Below, in pieces: positions 39,901 through 48,670 of a stretch of DNA of 64,000 nt (its first letter is position 1; each line of letters starts with the position of its first letter). The notes below the pieces were generated by a model. The model did not search any database. It was not told the origin of the DNA and was given only the letters and a program-made list of their open reading frames with translations. The translations under genes were made by a program, and so were the position numbers. The stretch spans positions 2,323,001 to 2,387,000 of the forward strand of contig NZ_CP007031.1 in the NCBI RefSeq assembly GCF_000224005.2, read 5' to 3'. Source of the stretch: Marichromatium purpuratum 984. Lineage in GTDB: Bacteria > Pseudomonadota > Gammaproteobacteria > Chromatiales > Chromatiaceae.

Positions 39901-40581
39901 CTAGAGACCCAGCTCCTCGAGCAGGTCGGTGTCGACCAGCGCCGACTGCTGCGGCGCGCCGCTCTTGACCGAGCCGTCGCCCTGCTTCTGCTCGGCGAGG
40001 ATGCGATCGGGATCGACCTCTTCGCGCTCGAAGTCGTGGAGCTTGAGGAACTCGGTCTTGTCCATCGCCAGCTCCATGTAGAAGACATTGCGACGGGCGG
40101 TGGTGAAGGCGACGCGACGGGCCTGCGGGCGGTCGAGATTGGTGTCGATGCTGACCATCACCTCCTTGTTGATGGTGAGCATCTTCGGCTGGTTCTGGTT
40201 GATCGAGACCTGCAGATCACGACCGACGTTGCCGGTGAAGTCGCCGACGATCTGGTTCATCAGCTCGCCGAGCATGTTGGCCACCTCGTCGGAGGTGTGC
40301 ACGGTGGCCAGCTCCGACTCCGAGATCCCCATGTTGGTCATGTAGGAGCGATAGATCTCCATCGCCGCCTGCGACGAGAAGTTGATGATCACCAACCCCG
40401 AGAATCCACCGTCGAACAACACGAAGCAGCCGATGTCCGGGCGCAGACAGGTGCGGGTGATCTTCTGCACCATCGGCGAATAGCCGATCTGGTTACCCGT
40501 GGCGGTGGAGAGTACCTTCGTCACCGAACTGCACAACATCACCAGAATGTCGTCTGTCGAAATAGTCTTTGGTTTTGCCAC
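39901..40581 (-). CDS. DUF3334 family protein (CheX/CheC-like phosphatase fold)
   Basis: A 226-residue cytosolic protein. It matches the DUF3334 pattern (ISTDDILVMLCSSVTKVLS, YSPMVQKITRTCLRPDIGCF, EVANMLGELMNQIVGDFTGN). The E-x-x-N-like helix (DEVANMLGELMNQIVG) resembles the catalytic helices of CheX/CheC/FliY phosphatases, so a role in dephosphorylating a response regulator is possible but inferred. The last 50 residues are hydrophilic and look unstructured. It stands alone, with no chemotaxis genes beside it; an Aer-like receptor lies 14 kb away. Confidence 0.75.
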   Translation of the reverse strand: MAKPKTISTDDILVMLCSSVTKVLSTATGNQIGYSPMVQKITRTCLRPDIGCFVLFDGGFSGLVIINFSSQAAMEIYRSYMTNMGISESELATVHTSDEVANMLGELMNQIVGDFTGNVGRDLQVSINQNQPKMLTINKEVMVSIDTNLDRPQARRVAFTTARRNVFYMELAMDKTEFLKLHDFEREEVDPDRILAEQKQGDGSVKSGAPQQSALVDTDLLEELGL

Positions 40582-40961
40582 CAGAATCGTCTCAAGCTGG
40601 ATGGGCGACCCCGGGCGTCAACGGCATCGGGATCTGGGGGGCGTGGTCCACGCCACGAGGGGCGCGGACCGGCTGGCTCGGGAACCGGCGCACCGTGCCG
40701 CGCACGCCGTGCGGCCGGGCCCGGGAGGACGGGCACATTCACCCGGCGCGGTGTCCGTCATCGTCTGGAACTATAGTGGAGCGGCGCGACGCCTCCAAGC
40801 CTCGGGGGACGAACCGCCCGACACCTCGTCCGTCCGATTCGCCCCGGCGCACGCACGCCAAGGCTTGCGCTGGGACGCCCTTGCCGCCACGCTAGCAGCC
40901 AGGACGATCGTATGACGACAGGGACGCCTCGCCCCGGACAACCCGCACAGGTACACGCCAA
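40582..40961. other. 380-base gap between the DUF3334 gene and the small lipoprotein gene
   Basis: No gene, repeat or clear promoter was recognised in this divergent gap. A TATAGT hexamer at 40772-40777 could be a -10 element for the lipoprotein gene, without a matching -35. Confidence 0.5.
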
Positions 40962-41195
40962 ATGCACGCCTATGCACTGATCCCCACCGCGCTCATCGCC
41001 GCACTCGCCCTCGGCGCCTGCGGCACCACCACCACCTCGCGCACCGGCAGCGGCGCCGCCTTCGGCGCGGCTACCGGGGCCGCGATCGGCTCGCTCAGCG
41101 GCGACGCCGGCAAGGGTGCGCTGATCGGCGCCGGCGCCGGTGCCCTCGGTGGCTTTCTCTACGACCGCGACCAGAAGGCCCAGGGACGCCGCTGA
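40962..41195 (+). CDS. Small glycine-zipper lipoprotein
   Basis: A 77-residue lipoprotein: signal peptide with lipobox ALGAC (cysteine at about residue 20), followed by a Gly/Ala-rich zipper (GAAFGAATGAAIGSLSGDAGKGALIGAGAGALGGF) of the OmpA/Rick-17kDa-like type, and a short basic tail. Such proteins insert in the outer membrane inner leaflet and often serve in envelope stress; the role here is unknown. An array of 16 identical heptamers begins two bases after its stop codon. Confidence 0.8.
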   Translation: MHAYALIPTALIAALALGACGTTTTSRTGSGAAFGAATGAAIGSLSGDAGKGALIGAGAGALGGFLYDRDQKAQGRR

Positions 41196-41197
41196 GC

Positions 41198-41316
41198 CAG
41201 CCGTCAGCCGTCAGCCGTCAGCCGTCAGCCGTCAGCCGTCAGCCGTCAGCCGTCAGCCGTCAGCCGTCAGCCGTCAGCCGTCAGCCGTCAGCCGTCAGCC
41301 GTCAGCCGTCAGCGAC
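41198..41316. repeat. Heptamer minisatellite, 16 perfect CAGCCGT units plus one degenerate
   Basis: CAGCCGT repeats perfectly 16 times (41198-41309), followed by CAGCGAC and the beginning of CAGCATC. Because the unit is seven bases it passes through all frames and is not coding. It uses the same CAGC register as the array after pilS (CAGCCGC, 11 copies) and the degenerate arrays near alr and ppdK. It starts two bases after a stop codon. Confidence 0.95.
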
Positions 41317-41475
41317 CAGCATCGCGCGGGCGGCGGATCCGCTGGAGGCTGATGGCTGAGCGCCGGATGCCACCTCGACTCGACGTCTCATCTCCCGCTC
41401 GACCCACCCCACCTCGCGCCCGATGACCGGCGTGGCCGGACATCGACCCGGCGATTTCGATATCCTTAGGGGTCT

Positions 41476-43200
41476 ATGGACCTCACCAATCAGATCATCC
41501 TCGTCGGCTCGGCGGTGCTGCTGGTCAGCATGCTCGTCGGCGTGCTCTCCAATCGCATCGGCGCGCCGCTGCTGCTGGTGTTCCTGCTCATCGGCATGCT
41601 CCTCGGCGAGCAGGGACCGGGCGGCATCGCCTTCGACGACGTGCAGACGGCGCACCTGTTCGGCAGCCTGGCGCTGGCCATCATCCTCTTCGACGGCGGG
41701 CTGGCGACCCCGATCAAGCACTTCCGCGTCGGGCTGCGACCGGCGCTGTCGCTGGCCACCCTGGGGGTGGCGATCACCGCCACCATCACCGGGCTGTTCG
41801 CCGCCTGGTGGCTGGGGCTGAACTGGCTCGAGGGGCTGCTACTGGGGGCCATCGTCGGCTCGACCGACGCCGCGGCGGTGTTCTCGCTGCTGCGCGCGCG
41901 CGGGCTCGAGCTCAAGCAGCGCGTCGGCGCCACCCTGGAGATCGAGTCGGGCAGCAACGACCCGATGGCAGTCTTCCTCACCATCGCGCTGATCGAGCTG
42001 ATCATCGGCGGTGGCGACCAGGGCTTCGGGCTGGTAATGCTCACCGAGTTCGCCCGCCAGATGGGGCTGGGCGCGCTGATCGGCCTGGCCGGCGGCTTCG
42101 CCCTCACCGCACTGATCAACCGCCTGGCGATGGCCGCCGGACTCCACCCACTGGCGGTGATGGCCGGCGGTCTGACCCTGTTCGGCCTGACCGCGGTGCT
42201 CGGCGGCAGCGGCTTCCTCGCCATCTATCTCGCCGGGCTGGTGATCGGCAACCGTCCGCTGGAGTCGACCCAGAACATCAAGCGCTTCCACGACGGTATC
42301 GCCCGGCTCTCGCAGATCGGCATGTTCCTCATGCTCGGGCTGCTGGTCACGCCCTCGCACCTGCTGCCGGTGGCCGGCGATGCGCTGCTGTTCGCAGCGG
42401 TGCTGATCCTCCTCGCCCGCCCGCTGGCGGTGTGGCTGTGCCTGCTGCCGTTCCGCTTCACCTGGCGCGAGCAGGCCTTCATCGGCTGGGTGGGACTGCG
42501 CGGCGCGGTGCCCATCATCCTCGCCCTCTTCCCGCTGCTCGCCGGCATCGAGCACGCGGCGATGTACTTCAACATCGTCTTCTTCGTGGTGCTGGTCTCG
42601 CTGCTGGTGCAGGGCTGGACGGTGGCCGGCTTGGCCCGCGCGCTGAGGCTGGAGGTGCCGCCCACCAGCCATGTGGTGCAACGCGTCGAACTCGACATCC
42701 CCGGTCAACAGGAGCTGGAGCTGGTCGGCTACCGCCTCGCCGCCGACGCCCCGGTGCTGCTCGAGCGCCGCGCCCCGCATCTGCCCGCCGGGGTGCGCCC
42801 GGTGGCGGTGGTGCGCGAGCGCCAGCTGATCGACGCCGGCGATCTCGGCGATCTCAACGCCGGCGACTATCTCTACCTGATGGCCGAGACCCGCGCCCTG
42901 CCCGGGCTCGACCATCTGTTCGTCGCTCCGCCGGTGCCCGAGCGGCTCACCGAGCGCGCCTTCTTCGGCGATTTCGTGCTCGACGGCGAGGCGCAGCTCG
43001 GCGCAGTCTCGACGGTCTACGGCATGGCCATCGACCCCGCCGACCGCGACCTCACCCTCGATGCGCTGATCCGACGCAGCCTCAACCAGCACCCGGTGGT
43101 CGGCGACCGACTGGAGCTGGGCAGGATGGCGCTGGTGGTGCGCGAGGTCGAGGGCGACCGGGTGACCAAGGTGGGTCTCAAGCTCGGCTCCGACGACTGA
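41476..43200 (+). CDS. cvrA: K+/H+ antiporter, CvrA/NhaP2 type
   Basis: CPA1-family cation/proton antiporter of the inner membrane. The 574 residues hold about 12-13 membrane helices with GSTDAAAVFSLLRARGL and ESGSNDPMAVFLTI, the ion-binding ND motif of the family. A cytosolic TrkA-C domain follows (about 395-470), then a CorC/HlyC-type domain at the C-terminus. This double tail is diagnostic of CvrA/NhaP2, which exports potassium and is active in osmotic or volume regulation. The start ATG lacks a strong ribosome-binding site but fits the first helix. Confidence 0.92.
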   Translation: MDLTNQIILVGSAVLLVSMLVGVLSNRIGAPLLLVFLLIGMLLGEQGPGGIAFDDVQTAHLFGSLALAIILFDGGLATPIKHFRVGLRPALSLATLGVAITATITGLFAAWWLGLNWLEGLLLGAIVGSTDAAAVFSLLRARGLELKQRVGATLEIESGSNDPMAVFLTIALIELIIGGGDQGFGLVMLTEFARQMGLGALIGLAGGFALTALINRLAMAAGLHPLAVMAGGLTLFGLTAVLGGSGFLAIYLAGLVIGNRPLESTQNIKRFHDGIARLSQIGMFLMLGLLVTPSHLLPVAGDALLFAAVLILLARPLAVWLCLLPFRFTWREQAFIGWVGLRGAVPIILALFPLLAGIEHAAMYFNIVFFVVLVSLLVQGWTVAGLARALRLEVPPTSHVVQRVELDIPGQQELELVGYRLAADAPVLLERRAPHLPAGVRPVAVVRERQLIDAGDLGDLNAGDYLYLMAETRALPGLDHLFVAPPVPERLTERAFFGDFVLDGEAQLGAVSTVYGMAIDPADRDLTLDALIRRSLNQHPVVGDRLELGRMALVVREVEGDRVTKVGLKLGSDD

Positions 43201-43419
43201 GAACAGATCCAGGCCACAGTCGCCGAGACCTGGATCACGCAACACCGCTTTGAGATTGATCATCGACAGGCGGGGGCTTAGCTTATCCGACTGACAGAAC
43301 CCAGGTAGATACCAACCGACCCGGGCGCCCCGGACGCGCCCGTCGATCAGGTCGTGCCGCAGCCTCTCGCCCGGAGCGACCCTCAACCCCGTCATCAAGG
43401 AAGCGATCAGGAATCCGTC

Positions 43420-43860
43420 ATGTTCGATGCCCCCTTCGACCGCGTCGAGGCCAGCGCCCCCTTTGCCGACAGCGACTGGTTCCACGCCTGTCGGCAGACC
43501 CAGACGCCCTATGTGGTGATCCGCCACACCGAGCAGCGGGCCGACGTGCTGTGGGACTTCGTCACCCTGCCCGAGTGCTGCGACGCGGCCATCCGCGCCC
43601 ATTTCGAGGCGTTGGAGCAGGCCGCGCGCGCGATCTTCCTGCGCTATGCCGACGCCGAGTCGCACCTGCGCGTCAAGCCGACCCTGATCGGCTTCGACCG
43701 ATTGCCGATCGAGCAGGCCGAGGCCGCCGCCGACGCGCTCTATGCCCTGGTCGCGACCTATCTGCCCGGCGCCCGCCGCGCCACCGTCACGCCCCCGCCC
43801 ACGGCGACAGCGCCGCTCCCGACCCGCTCGAACCCGCAGGCCGGACAGCACGCCCAGTAA
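43420..43860 (+). CDS. Conserved-looking hypothetical protein
   Basis: A 146-residue soluble protein, not recognised. It has a hydrophilic, mostly helical body (WFHACRQTQTPYVVIRHTEQ, ADVLWDFVTLPECCDAAIRA) with three cysteines, and a Pro/Thr-rich tail after residue 120. The ATG at 43420 has AGGA nine bases upstream. Codon use equals that of the neighbours, so it is probably a resident gene. It precedes nrdB on the same strand but is separated by the nrdB regulatory region. Confidence 0.6.
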   Translation: MFDAPFDRVEASAPFADSDWFHACRQTQTPYVVIRHTEQRADVLWDFVTLPECCDAAIRAHFEALEQAARAIFLRYADAESHLRVKPTLIGFDRLPIEQAEAAADALYALVATYLPGARRATVTPPPTATAPLPTRSNPQAGQHAQ

Positions 43861-43869
43861 GCGTCTAAA

Positions 43870-43918
43870 TCACCACATATAGTGCCCGATAGAGAATCTC
43901 TATCCCTACATGTTGTGA
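43870..43918 (+). promoter_or_regulatory. Two candidate NrdR boxes upstream of nrdB
   Basis: Two 16-base sites (43870-43885 and 43903-43918) fit the NrdR palindrome ACACWATATATWGTGT at most of the key positions: CACATATAGTG in the first and CTACATGTTGTG in the second. Their equivalent positions are 33 bases apart, about three helical turns, which is the usual face-to-face spacing. They lie about 105-150 bases before nrdB, so ATP/dATP-dependent repression by NrdR is predicted. Confidence 0.6.
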
Positions 43919-44022
43919 TACCGATTTGACAGCACGCCCCTCTGTGTCGGATGCTCCGCGGCCTTCGACAACGGGTTCAGAACGGCTCCGCCACGACCCC
44001 TCCGACACAGGAACGCCTCGCC

Positions 44023-45327
44023 ATGCTCAACTGGGATGACCCGCTCGCCGCCGCTCGCACCGCCAGCCCCGGAGAGGATGCGCCGCCCCCGCCGGCCACC
44101 CCGGGCCGGCAGCCCACGCGCACGCGCCCCGGCAGCGGTCTGCTCGACAACGCCACCCTGATGTCGAGCGCCGGCGCCGCGCCGGTGGTCAGCCCCGAGC
44201 CCTTCGCCCAGGACGCCGCCCAGCAGACCCTGCCGATCGACGAGCGCCCCGCCGTCGCGCCCGCCGGTGCCGGCGCCACTGGGCTCGAGTCGATCGCCCT
44301 CGGCGCCGGGCGCATCCGCGTCGACGACAAGCGCATCATCAACTGTCACGCCGATCTCAACCAGCTGGTGCCCTTCAAGTACGACTGGGCCTGGCAGAAA
44401 TACCTCGACGCCTGCGCCAACCACTGGATGCCGCAGGAGATCAATATGAACGCCGACATCGCCCTGTGGAAGGACCCCAAGGGTCTGACCGAGGACGAGC
44501 GCACCATCATCAAGCGCAACCTCGGCTTCTTCTCCACCGCCGACTCGCTGGTGGCCAACAACCTGGTGCTCGCCGTCTATCGCCACATCACCAACCCCGA
44601 GTGCCGCCAGTACCTGCTGCGCCAGGCCTTCGAGGAGGCGCTGCACACCCACGCCTACCAGTACGTGGTCGAGAGTCTGGGGCTCGACGAGGGCGAGATC
44701 TTCAACATGTACCGCGAGCTGCCGGCGGTGGCGCGCAAGGCCGAGTGGGCGCTGCCCTACACCCGCCACCTCGCCGACCCGCACTTCGTCACCGGCACCA
44801 CCACCAACGACCAGCAGCTGCTGCGCGAGCTGATCGCCTTCTACGTCATCTTCGAGGGCATCTTCTTCTACGTCGGCTTCGTCCAGGTGCTGAGCATGGG
44901 ACGGCGCAACAAGATGACCGGCACCGCCGAGCAGTTCCAGTACATCCTCCGCGACGAGTCGATGCACATGAACTTCGGCATCGACGTGATCAACCAGATC
45001 AAGCTGGAGAACCCGCACCTCTGGACCCCGGAGTTCCGCGACGAGCTGGTCGCAATGATCCGCGAGGCCGTCGAGCTGGAGTCGCAGTACGCCCGCGACA
45101 CCATGCCGCGCGGCGTGCTCGGGCTCAACGCGCCGATGTTCGAGGAATACCTGCGCTTCATCGCCAACCGCCGCTGCGCCCAGATCGGCCTGCCCGAGCA
45201 GTACCCCGGCGTCACCAACCCCTTCCCGTGGATGTCCGAGGTACTCGACCTGAAGAAGGAGAAGAACTTCTTCGAGACCCGGGTCACCGAGTACCAGACC
45301 GGCGGCGCGCTGAGCTGGGACGACTGA
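44023..45327 (+). CDS. nrdB: Class Ia ribonucleotide reductase, beta subunit
   Basis: Radical-generating small subunit that works with NrdA to make deoxyribonucleotides. The 434 residues begin with an 80-residue Pro/Ala-rich extension before the ferritin-like core. The core has the first di-iron carboxylate region, EEALHTHAY (iron ligands Glu and His, with the radical tyrosine four residues on) and [11 protein letters not shown]. The C-terminal tail [18 protein letters not shown] is the peptide that docks on NrdA. NrdA is not encoded beside it. The long N-terminal extension is unusual for NrdB, though similar ones exist in related lineages. Confidence 0.92.
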   Translation: MLNWDDPLAAARTASPGEDAPPPPATPGRQPTRTRPGSGLLDNATLMSSAGAAPVVSPEPFAQDAAQQTLPIDERPAVAPAGAGATGLESIALGAGRIRVDDKRIINCHADLNQLVPFKYDWAWQKYLDACANHWMPQEINMNADIALWKDPKGLTEDERTIIKRNLGFFSTADSLVANNLVLAVYRHITNPECRQYLLRQAFEEALHTHAYQYVVESLGLDEGEIFNMYRELPAVARKAEWALPYTRHLADPHFVTGTTTNDQQLLRELIAFYVIFEGIFFYVGFVQVLSMGRRNKMTGTAEQFQYILRDESMHMNFGIDVINQIKLENPHLWTPEFRDELVAMIREAVELESQYARDTMPRGVLGLNAPMFEEYLRFIANRRCAQIGLPEQYPGVTNPFPWMSEVLDLKKEKNFFETRVTEYQTGGALSWDD

Positions 45328-45343
45328 GCGCGGCGCGGGCGCG

Positions 45344-46636
45344 ATGCGGGCGCTCACCCTGGTCTGGATCGGCTACGCCCTGGCGATCCTCTACGCCAGC
45401 CTGATCCCCTTCGATCTGCAACCGCTCGCGCCCGTCGAGGCGCTCGCCCGGCTCGCCGACACCGGCTGGCTCACCCTCACCCCGGGACGGCGCGCCGACT
45501 GGATCGCCAACCTGCTCCTCTACCTGCCCTGGGCGGCGCTCGGCATGGCCGCCTCGGCGCCGCGCCTCGGCACGGCGCGCGCCGCGCTCCTCGTCGCCCT
45601 CGCCGCCACCCTGCTGGCGCTCGGCATCGAGGCGTTGCAGGTCTACTTCCCGCCGCGCACCGTCTCGCTCAACGACCCCGTCGCCGAACTGCTCGGCACC
45701 GCCCTCGGGATTCTGCTGTGGACGCGCGCCGGACATCGGCTGGCCCGGCTCGGCGCACGACTGCGCCACCCCGGCGCGGGCGCCGTCGACGCCGCGCTCG
45801 GGCTCTTCCTGCTCGTCTATCTCGGCTTCGTCCTGTTCCCCTTCGATCTGGTGCTGGGCGTCGACGAGATCCTCGACAAGGCCGCCGCCGGACGGCTCGG
45901 CTGGCTGTGGGCGCCGGTCTCCGACCAGGGCGCGGTCTGGGCCCTGGCCCGCGGCCTCGCCGAGATCCTCACCGCGTTGCCGCTCGGCATCCTCCTCGCC
46001 CGTCACCGGCGAGGCCCCGGCACCCTTGCCGCCGCCGTGGTGCTCGGGCTCGCCCTCGGGCTGGCGATCGAACTCGTTCAAGTTCTGCTCGTCTCCGGCG
46101 TCTCCCAGGGCGTCTCGGTGCTCACCCGCGCGCTCGGGGCCGGACTCGGCGCTTGGCTCGTCACCGCGCTGCGCGGTCTCGACCCCGCCACCCGCGCCGC
46201 GCTCCCGCGTCATGCCCGCTGGGCCTCGCTCGCCCTGCTCGGCCCCTACCTGCTGTTGCTCGTCGAACTCCAGCTCGGCGGCCTCCCGACCCCTGACCGT
46301 TGGCGCAACCCCGAGGCCATCCTCGCCGACCTCCAGCAACTCCGCTTCCTGCCCTTCTACTACCACTACTACAGCAGCGAGAGCGGCGCCCTGGTCAGCC
46401 TGGTGCTCAACCTCGGGCTCTATGGGATGGCCGGGGTGTTGCTGGTGCCGTGGACACAAAAGGACGAACAAGATTACACTTACAGTGTAAAAGCTGCGGC
46501 GGCTGGCATTGGCTTAGCGTTTTCCGTTGAGGCAATGCGATTAACGATAGGACTCGGAGCAGACCCAACGAATATATTAATTGGAGGACTCTCGACTTAT
46601 TACACAAGAAAATTTTTATATTTCGCAAAAATATAA
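45344..46636 (+). CDS. VanZ-like membrane protein with a compositionally foreign C-terminal end
   Basis: A 430-residue inner-membrane protein with two VanZ-like halves: PFDLQPL then NLLLYLPWAALGM and GIEALQVYFPPRTVSLNDPVAELLGT in the first, and PFDLVLG with IELVQVLLVSGVSQGVSV in the second. A third incomplete copy lies at the end (VEAMRLTIGLGADPTNILIGG). Its function is unknown; VanZ proteins are linked to glycopeptide tolerance. The reading frame is continuous, but from about 46450 the DNA turns AT-rich and codon use changes sharply, so the last 60 codons look as if they came from another genome. It starts 16 bases after nrdB. Confidence 0.8.
   Translation: MRALTLVWIGYALAILYASLIPFDLQPLAPVEALARLADTGWLTLTPGRRADWIANLLLYLPWAALGMAASAPRLGTARAALLVALAATLLALGIEALQVYFPPRTVSLNDPVAELLGTALGILLWTRAGHRLARLGARLRHPGAGAVDAALGLFLLVYLGFVLFPFDLVLGVDEILDKAAAGRLGWLWAPVSDQGAVWALARGLAEILTALPLGILLARHRRGPGTLAAAVVLGLALGLAIELVQVLLVSGVSQGVSVLTRALGAGLGAWLVTALRGLDPATRAALPRHARWASLALLGPYLLLLVELQLGGLPTPDRWRNPEAILADLQQLRFLPFYYHYYSSESGALVSLVLNLGLYGMAGVLLVPWTQKDEQDYTYSVKAAAAGIGLAFSVEAMRLTIGLGADPTNILIGGLSTYYTRKFLYFAKI
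46474..46490. repeat. Perfect 7-bp inverted repeat at the composition boundary
   Basis: TTACACT (46474-46480) and AGTGTAA (46484-46490) are separated by TAC. The dyad sits within the VanZ-like gene just where the sequence turns from GC-rich to AT-rich, so it may mark the recombination point, though a chance palindrome is possible. Confidence 0.45.
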
Positions 46637-46666
46637 AAATAGCAACTCAGAATAGGCACACCAAAA

Positions 46667-47278
<612 letters not shown>

Positions 47279-47512
47279 ACAACCCCAATACGTCGCGCAG
47301 AAAGAAAGTGTCAACTCCCCCTTTTTAGGTCCATCCATAAATAGACACTGTGGCATGTCCGCGGCGGTTGAGAAACTCGATTGGTGAAAGATCGCCGAGC
47401 GATTCGTGCGGTCGGCGCAGGTTGTATTCGCTATCGAGGGACACCCATTTATCGTTGACGCTCCCAAGGCCCTCTCCTACGCTTATCCCAACACCCCCAG
47501 CGGAGATGCCCC
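47279..47512. other. Insertion scar between the AT-rich gene and the first Y1 transposase gene
   Basis: It contains TGTCAACTCCCCC (47309-47321), which looks like an insertion-sequence end, the IS3-type transposase remnant, and from 47438 the leader of the transposase gene. That leader (GGGACACCCATTTATCGTTG onward) is repeated almost exactly before the second copy at 48596. Confidence 0.7.
47325..47437 (-). pseudogene. C-terminal remnant of an IS3-family transposase (OrfB)
   Basis: Reading the minus strand from 47437 down to a TAA at 47325-47327 gives about 36 residues with SEYNLRRPHESLGDLSPIEF and a short tail. The YN-x-x-RPH-x-SL-x-x-x-x-P-x-EF pattern is the well-known end of IS3-family integrase-type transposases. 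The 5' part is missing: it is cut at 47438, exactly where the duplicated Y1-transposase leader begins. This suggests that the later element inserted into, or recombined with, an IS copy. Confidence 0.8.
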
Positions 47513-48616
47513 ATGACTCGTCCCCGCGCCTCGCTCGTCTCCCTCTCCGATACGCCCTGGTATCACGTCGTCACGCGCTGCGTGCGCCGGGCGTATCTGT
47601 GCGGCTTCGATCGGTTGACCGGGCGGAGCTTCGAGCATCGACGCGGGTGGGTGGAGCTACGGTTACGGCAGCTCGCGGGGGTGTTCGCGATCGATGTCGC
47701 GGCCTATGCGGTGATGAGCAATCACGTGCATCTGGTGGTGCGGGTGGATGCGGCGCGGGCGTCTCAGTGGTCGGAGACCGAGGTGCTGCGGCGCTGGCGG
47801 TGTCTGTTCCGGGGCCCGGTGGTGGTGGAGCGGTTTCTGTCGCCTGCGACGCGGGCAGAGATGACCGAGGCAGAGCTGGAAGTGGTCGCGGGGCTGGTCG
47901 CAACCTACCGGGCGCGGTTGGCGGATCTCTCGTGGTTCATGCGGGTGTTGAACGAGTCGATCGCGCGGGCGGCGAATCGGGAGGACGGGGTTCGGGGTCG
48001 GTTCTGGGAGGGACGCTTCCGCTCGCAGGCGATCCTTGATGAGACGGCGTTGTTGGCGGTGATGGCCTATGTCGATCTCAACCCGATTCGGGCGGGGATC
48101 GCGGAGACGCCGGAGGAGAGCGTGCATACCGGGATTGCGGCGCGGATCGCCGCCTTGCGTGCGGGTGATGATGGCGCGGCGAACGGGCGGTATCTCGTCG
48201 TGGCGCCGTCACCCGATACGGCAAGACGAGCATCGCCAGACGTCCATCCCGGCTCGCAACGCGCGCACGCTGCGCAGGAGACCGCAACATCCGAGACTGA
48301 CACCCCGCCAGCCACGCACACGCCCTCACCTGCCGTGACCGATCACGCCGACAGCTCGCCAGACGCTCGCAGCACTCACCTCTGGGAGACCGTCCTCAAT
48401 CGCCTGCCCCCTGCCCCACTACTGCCCTTCGGCAACCCCGCCGAGGTCCCCGCAACGATCCCCTTCACCTTCGACGGCTATCTGACCCTGGTCGACTCGC
48501 TCGGTCGCGCCCTGCATCCACGCAAGCGCGGGGCGATCCCGGCGGAGCTGCCTGACATCCTCTCCCGACTCGGTATCGTATCGTTAAACGTTAAAGGGAC
48601 ACCCATTTATCGTTGA
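47513..48616 (+). CDS. Y1 (HUH) transposase, REP-associated type, 3'-truncated copy
   Basis: Single-strand DNA transposase of the Y1/TnpA-REP family (RAYT). The 367 residues hold the metal-binding HUH motif in MSNHVHLVVRVDA and the catalytic tyrosine helix with VMAYVDLNPIRAGIA. A long Ala/Pro/Asp-rich linker and a C-terminal region follow (FDGYLTLVDSLGRALHPRKR). Compared with the second copy it is intact to about 48576. It then ends in a short foreign tail (VSLNVKGTPIYR) created by the leader of the next copy, so roughly 60 C-terminal residues are lost. Catalytic residues remain, so it may still be active. Confidence 0.87.
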   Translation: MTRPRASLVSLSDTPWYHVVTRCVRRAYLCGFDRLTGRSFEHRRGWVELRLRQLAGVFAIDVAAYAVMSNHVHLVVRVDAARASQWSETEVLRRWRCLFRGPVVVERFLSPATRAEMTEAELEVVAGLVATYRARLADLSWFMRVLNESIARAANREDGVRGRFWEGRFRSQAILDETALLAVMAYVDLNPIRAGIAETPEESVHTGIAARIAALRAGDDGAANGRYLVVAPSPDTARRASPDVHPGSQRAHAAQETATSETDTPPATHTPSPAVTDHADSSPDARSTHLWETVLNRLPPAPLLPFGNPAEVPATIPFTFDGYLTLVDSLGRALHPRKRGAIPAELPDILSRLGIVSLNVKGTPIYR

Positions 48617-48670
48617 CGCTCCCAAGGCCCTCTCCTACGCTTATCCCAACACCCCTAGCGGAGATGCCCC

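Noticed and set aside
41198-41316. Possible CRISPR array
   Set aside because: The unit is seven bases with no spacers, so it is a minisatellite. No cas gene is in the window.
41839-43851. A minus-strand open frame of 670 codons opposite cvrA
   Set aside because: The antiporter motifs are on the plus strand, and the opposite frame has the same antisense composition and no domain.
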